From positions 1-60,093 of the forward strand of contig CAJBIA010000069.1 in assembly GCA_903953055.1 (NCBI GenBank): a stretch of DNA of 60,093 bases, written 5' to 3'. The notes below the pieces were generated by a model, which had not been told where the DNA came from, did not search any database, and saw only the letters and a list, made by a program, of their open reading frames with translations. This stretch comes from an uncultured Methylophilaceae bacterium. GTDB taxonomy: Bacteria; Pseudomonadota; Gammaproteobacteria; Burkholderiales; Methylophilaceae. The stretch's first letter is position 1. The number at the start of each line of letters is the position of its first letter. Both the position numbers and the translations under genes were made by a program. Positions 56,931 to 60,093 of the stretch are shown here, piece by piece.

Positions 56931-57716
56931 ATGCTAAAACAGCAACACTCAGAAGACTTTTCAAACGAGAAAAATTCAAGCCTCAACGATCAACAGCAAA
57001 ATATAACAGGCGACCTATACATCAGCTTTGCGCGAAATCCAAATGAGATTGCTGAAGCACAACGATTAAGATACAAAGTATTTGCTGAAGAAATGGGTGC
57101 AAATATTGAAAGCATCGATGGTTTGGATCAAGACGGATTCGATCCATTCTGCGACCACCTTCTCATTCGTGAAAGCATCAATCATCAAGTGGTTGGTACC
57201 TACCGAATTCTTAATCCAACAATGGCAAATGAAGCTGGTGGTTATTACTCAGCTGGTGAGTTTGACATTAGTCGATTACAAAATTTATTTCCAAGAATGG
57301 TTGAAGCTGGCCGAGCTTGCGTACATCGAGACTACCGCAATGGCGGCACTATCACTATGTTATGGGCCGGCCTTGCAAAATACATGCAAATGAATCGATA
57401 TGAATACATGATAGGCTGTGCAAGCGTTCCAATGGCAGATGGTGGACATATGGCTGCAAGTCTTTATAACACTCTGCAAGAAAAGTACTTGTCGCCTCCT
57501 GAGTACAGAGTATTTCCGCATTGCCCATTGCCAATGGAGGCCTTGCAAAAAAACCTAGAAGTAGACTGCCCGCCCTTGATTAAAGGCTACTTACGATTAG
57601 GTGCTTATATTTGCGGCGAACCAGCTTGGGATCCAGATTTTAATAGTGCAGACATGCTTGTCATGCTGCCACTTTCACGTATCAACAAGCGTTATGCTGC
57701 CCATTTTTTTAAGTAA
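56931..57716 (+). CDS. olsB: L-ornithine N-alpha-acyltransferase OlsB
   Basis: A 261-residue GNAT-fold acyltransferase that attaches a 3-hydroxyacyl chain to ornithine to form lyso-ornithine lipid. The YISFARNPNEIAEAQRLRYKVFAEEMGA opening, CDHLLIRE, EAGRACVHRDYRNGGTITMLWAGLAKY and IGCASVPMADGG are characteristic of OlsB/hemolysin-like acyltransferases. It forms a two-gene unit with olsA, whose chosen start overlaps it by 23 bases. Ornithine lipids carry no phosphate and replace phospholipids under phosphate limitation, which fits the upstream Pho-box-like array. Confidence 0.87.
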   Translation: MLKQQHSEDFSNEKNSSLNDQQQNITGDLYISFARNPNEIAEAQRLRYKVFAEEMGANIESIDGLDQDGFDPFCDHLLIRESINHQVVGTYRILNPTMANEAGGYYSAGEFDISRLQNLFPRMVEAGRACVHRDYRNGGTITMLWAGLAKYMQMNRYEYMIGCASVPMADGGHMAASLYNTLQEKYLSPPEYRVFPHCPLPMEALQKNLEVDCPPLIKGYLRLGAYICGEPAWDPDFNSADMLVMLPLSRINKRYAAHFFK

Positions 57717-58482
57717 TGACACAAGCTCATCGCTGATTGTTCGCTTAACAAGAATTACTCGAATAGTTATCCACACTTTTTATGGTGGATTTTTAGGTAT
57801 GCTGATCATGCCTTCCGCAACAAGAAGACAGCGCAATTGGATTGTAAGTCACTGGTCGAGAACCCTACTTCGCATTATGAATATCAAAGTCATATCTGAG
57901 GGCCGCCTTCCAAATCAAGACTTAGTCAATACCATGTTTGTTGGAAACCACATCTCATGGGTTGATATTCATGCCCTCAACAGCATTCGTGCTGTACGTT
58001 TTATTGCAAAATCTGATCTTAAAAAATGGCCTATATTTGGTTGGCTTGCAAAAAAATGCAACACGCTATTTATTGAACGTGAACAAAAGAAAGACGCTGT
58101 GCGCATTATAGAAGAGGCCTCAAAAAGCCTTAAATTTGGTGATTGTTTGTGCTATTTTCCAGAAGGCACTACCACGGACGGCAGAGAATTGCTGCCCTTC
58201 AAAGGCAGTTTAATGCAAGCGCCAATTAACGCAAACTCAACGATATGGCCATTTGCTATTTATTATCCGGACTCCAGTAACCGCCCTGATACAAAAATGG
58301 CCTTTGCTGGTGAAACAACATTGATAGAATCCATTTGGCAGATTGTTTCAATAAGCAACCCTAGGGTAGTGTTAACTTTCCTACCAAAAATAGCCTCGCA
58401 TGGTCATGAGCGCCGAGGCTTAACAATTGCTGTTAGGCATTTAATATCAGATCATCTTGGATTTGGACACCAACCTTCTTAG
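57694..58482 (+). CDS. olsA: Lyso-ornithine lipid O-acyltransferase OlsA (PlsC family)
   Basis: About 262 residues. The PlsC acyltransferase motif HxxxxD is H86-D91 (NHISWVD) and the second motif is FPEGTTTDG (E157-G158-T159), with an N-terminal membrane helix (RITRIVIHTFYGGFLGMLI). It should add the second acyl chain to the OlsB product, giving ornithine lipid, though a general phospholipid role is possible. The frame opens at 57601 inside olsB; the ATG at 57694 was chosen because earlier codons look like shadow sequence. Its stop overlaps the convergent apaH stop by 4 bases. Confidence 0.83.
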   Translation: MLPIFLSNDTSSSLIVRLTRITRIVIHTFYGGFLGMLIMPSATRRQRNWIVSHWSRTLLRIMNIKVISEGRLPNQDLVNTMFVGNHISWVDIHALNSIRAVRFIAKSDLKKWPIFGWLAKKCNTLFIEREQKKDAVRIIEEASKSLKFGDCLCYFPEGTTTDGRELLPFKGSLMQAPINANSTIWPFAIYYPDSSNRPDTKMAFAGETTLIESIWQIVSISNPRVVLTFLPKIASHGHERRGLTIAVRHLISDHLGFGHQPS

Positions 58483-59315
58483 TCTGCAAAATGGATGCTG
58501 ATTGCTGCATCAAGCGGGTGACATGGAACATGAAAAATCGATTTATCTTCCAAACAAAATGCCGTCAAAGCCCCACCCCATAAACATCCCGTATCTAGCG
58601 CATAAACATTCTTAGTCATATGCAAACCTAATGCTGACCAATGCCCGAAAATAATTGGTGTAGAAGCCGATGCTCTTTCAGGCACTTCAAACCATGGAAT
58701 ATATCCCAGGGGCACATTCTGCAATTCCCCCTTAAACTTAAACTCCATCTCACCAGTTTCAGAAGCAATACGAATCCGTGTCATTGCATTCGTGATCACT
58801 CGAAGCCTATCCCAGCCAATTAAATTATCGTCCCAGCACACCGGCTGATTACCATACATATGCTTCAAAAATTCAGGGTAATTATCTGAACGCAATGCCA
58901 CATGAACTTCGTTGGCCAGTTCTTTGGCTTTTGTTGCTGACCATTGAGGCAGCAATCCTGCGTGCACCATTAGGTATTGTTGGTCCATGTGGATTAAGGG
59001 TTGATGCCGTAACCAGTTCAACAAAACAGGCGCGTCCGGGGCATCTAGCAAAGCTTGGATGGTATCACTGCGATGGGGACTGACAAATCCCTCAGCGACC
59101 ACAAGCGTATGGAGATCATGATTGCCGAGGACGGTAAAAACGGAAGACTGATGATCAAAAACCCAACGTAAAACTTCTAATGATCCAGAACCGCGATTAA
59201 TAAGATCGCCAACTAACCAAAGCTTGTCTTCGGAAGGATTAAAATGAATTTTCTTCAGGAGCGCCTGAAAAGAATGGAAACAACCTTGGATATCACCAAC
59301 TGCGTAAGTAGCCAT
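58479..59315 (-). CDS. apaH: Symmetrical bis(5'-nucleosyl)-tetraphosphatase ApaH
   Basis: A 278-residue calcineurin-like phosphatase that hydrolyses Ap4A to two ADP. Metal-binding motifs are YAVGDIQGCFHSF, LWLVGDLINRGSGSLEVLRW, VLGNHDLHTLV and the later FGHWSALG; the length matches E. coli ApaH (280). It is a monocistronic unit downstream of the cytochrome terminator and converges on olsA with a 4-base overlap. Confidence 0.96.
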   Translation of the reverse strand: MATYAVGDIQGCFHSFQALLKKIHFNPSEDKLWLVGDLINRGSGSLEVLRWVFDHQSSVFTVLGNHDLHTLVVAEGFVSPHRSDTIQALLDAPDAPVLLNWLRHQPLIHMDQQYLMVHAGLLPQWSATKAKELANEVHVALRSDNYPEFLKHMYGNQPVCWDDNLIGWDRLRVITNAMTRIRIASETGEMEFKFKGELQNVPLGYIPWFEVPERASASTPIIFGHWSALGLHMTKNVYALDTGCLWGGALTAFCLEDKSIFHVPCHPLDAAISIHFAD

Positions 59316-59320
59316 ATCAA

Positions 59321-59359
59321 TAAAAAATGGCCATCATGGGGTTAACCCAAGATAGCCAT
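59321..59359 (-). terminator. Intrinsic terminator of the cytochrome c gene
   Basis: On the minus strand ATGGC/GCCAT, ATC/GAT and GGG/CCC stack with two 1x1 mismatches, then TTTTTTA. It lies between the cytochrome stop and the apaH start. Confidence 0.65.
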
Positions 59360-59377
59360 ATCGTCTTTTAACAAAGC

Positions 59378-59872
59378 TTATTTCTTTTCAGCCTTAAAAT
59401 TAGCGCCGCCTTGATTCGCCATATAAGCAACTGCATTTGCGACTTCGCCATCAGTCAAATCAGCATTGCCCCCACGCGCTGGCATAGCTCGAATACCTGC
59501 AATCGCATGCTTGACTAGCGTTTCGTACCCTTGGGCAATTCTTGGCCCCCACGCTGATTTATCTCCAATCTTAGGAGAACCTAAAGCCCCGACTGCATGA
59601 CAGGCTGAACAAACCGCTTTAACCACTTCCTCACCACCTTTATCAACGTGAGGGCCCGCCTCAACTGTTGCTACAGCAACTTGCGCGACCGGTTTAATGC
59701 GCTCTTCAATCTTTGAAGCAGCAATTTTTGGGTCTTCTGGGACATGTGTTGAATCAACGCTCATAAATAGTTTAGCAATTAATACAATAACCAAAGTAGG
59801 TGCGAAAATACCACCTAAAATTGCCAACAGAACTTGGCTAATTGGGGTAGGGGGGAATTCATGCTCAGACAT
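59378..59872 (-). CDS. Membrane-anchored cytochrome c5-like protein
   Basis: A 164-residue c-type cytochrome. An N-terminal membrane anchor spans about 13-36 (VLLAILGGIFAPTLVIVLIAKLF), then a linker, then a cytochrome c5-type domain. Haem attaches at C88-S-A-C91-H92, and the axial Met is probably M130 in GIRAMPARGG. It should carry electrons in the periplasm. It is a single-gene unit with its own terminator and a gap of about 150 bases to tRNA-Arg on the other strand. Confidence 0.9.
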   Translation of the reverse strand: MSEHEFPPTPISQVLLAILGGIFAPTLVIVLIAKLFMSVDSTHVPEDPKIAASKIEERIKPVAQVAVATVEAGPHVDKGGEEVVKAVCSACHAVGALGSPKIGDKSAWGPRIAQGYETLVKHAIAGIRAMPARGGNADLTDGEVANAVAYMANQGGANFKAEKK

Positions 59873-59971
59873 ATCTATCTAATCCAATCTAATAAAATTT
59901 TATAAATGAAAGATTTTGTTAGTGAATTATACTGATAAGGTCGCCCGCTTAAAAGGGCAATGTGTCACATT

Positions 59972-60000
59972 CGGACAATCTTTACCCCATTTGCTATAAT
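59972..60000 (+). promoter_or_regulatory. Promoter of tRNA-Arg
   Basis: CGGACA (59972-59977, 4/6), a 17-base spacer and a perfect TATAAT (59995-60000) lie 20 bases before the tRNA start. Confidence 0.65.
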
Positions 60001-60020
60001 CCGCTTACTTCAATATACAT

Positions 60021-60093
60021 GCGCCCGTAGCTCAGCTGGATAGAGTGTTGGTTTCCGAAGCCAAAGGTCGTGGGTTCTAGTCTGAAATCTTTC
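60021..60093 (+). tRNA. tRNA-Arg (anticodon CCG), 3' half truncated or divergent
   Basis: The first ~54 bases fold as tRNA: acceptor strand GCGCCCG, D arm GCTC-AGCTGGATA-GAG, and anticodon arm TTGGT-TTCCGAA-GCCAA (anticodon CCG, Arg). From about 60076 the sequence no longer fits: GTGGG should be followed by a T loop and CCCAC, then CGGGCGC, but TTCTAGTCTG... is read to the window end. The 3' acceptor strand is absent. It is either a truncated gene, a junction, or poor terminal sequence. Confidence 0.7.

Overview
The window is a gene-dense, AT-leaning stretch of a Gram-negative chromosome. Gene content and order (TPR-lolB-ispE-tRNA-Gln-prs-rplY-pth-ychF, a large DUF3683 flavo-iron-sulfur protein, hemJ, OlsB/OlsA, a cytochrome c5-like protein) point to a betaproteobacterium, most likely a Methylophilaceae-like methylotroph. 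That placement is inferred from protein resemblance and synteny; no 16S gene or methylotrophy gene lies in the window. I saw no transposase, integrase, phage gene, CRISPR array or rRNA. No stretch longer than about 300 bases lacks a gene.

Layout. 1-2.8 kb: end of an AI-2E-type permease, a DUF455 ferritin-like protein and a SUV3-like RNA helicase in one operon. 2.8-5.9 kb: a LexA-type self-cleaving repressor with its own palindrome, an OFA-family transporter and an exported EF-hand protein, all on minus. 6.2-8.3 kb: OmpR/EnvZ. 8.3-14.7 kb (minus): cysG, then a Gld-type ABC exporter operon (ATPase, permease, GldG-like, DUF4340) ending in mutM. 14.7-22 kb: TPR-lolB-ispE-tRNA-Gln, then prs, rplY, pth, ychF, each unit closed by a clear intrinsic terminator. 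22-28.5 kb: leuS-lptE-holA-proA-nadD and a YdjM-like membrane protein. 28.5-33.5 kb (minus): a membrane protein followed by bioB-F-H-C-D, tightly overlapped; bioA is not here. 33.6-39.4 kb: trmL, gpsA, SH3 protein, secB, grxC, then gpmI-envC, resembling the enterobacterial secB/gpsA neighbourhood. 39.4-46.5 kb: pyrD, cysS, a TPR protein and an L,D-transpeptidase sharing a C-terminal domain, ppiB, lpxH, nusB, ribH. 46.6-52.6 kb: phoB-phoR and the 1270-residue flavo-iron-sulfur protein. 52.7-60.1 kb: a TlpA-like thioredoxin, hemJ, an unrecognised one-TM protein, a TetR regulator, a PfkB kinase, a glycine-zipper lipoprotein, olsB-olsA, apaH, a cytochrome c and the 5' part of a tRNA-Arg.

How the parts connect. 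Much of the content serves the cell envelope (LolB, LptE, LpxH, EnvC, L,D-transpeptidase, OlsBA, Gld-type exporter). The best regulatory link is phosphate. A Pho-box-like array with a well-spaced -10 precedes phoB, and a second, weaker three-unit array with the same 11-bp phasing precedes olsB-olsA. This suggests that PhoB switches on ornithine-lipid synthesis when phosphate is scarce. Other regulatory candidates are a minus-strand small RNA or attenuated leader between the Gld operon and the TPR gene, a LexA2-like operator, alternating GTAACTT repeats before ompR, and a perfect 9-1-9 palindrome over the TetR ribosome-binding region.

Many first-possible starts are TTG or lie upstream of a better ATG. 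I moved starts where a ribosome-binding site, signal peptide or family length supported it, and say so in each entry.
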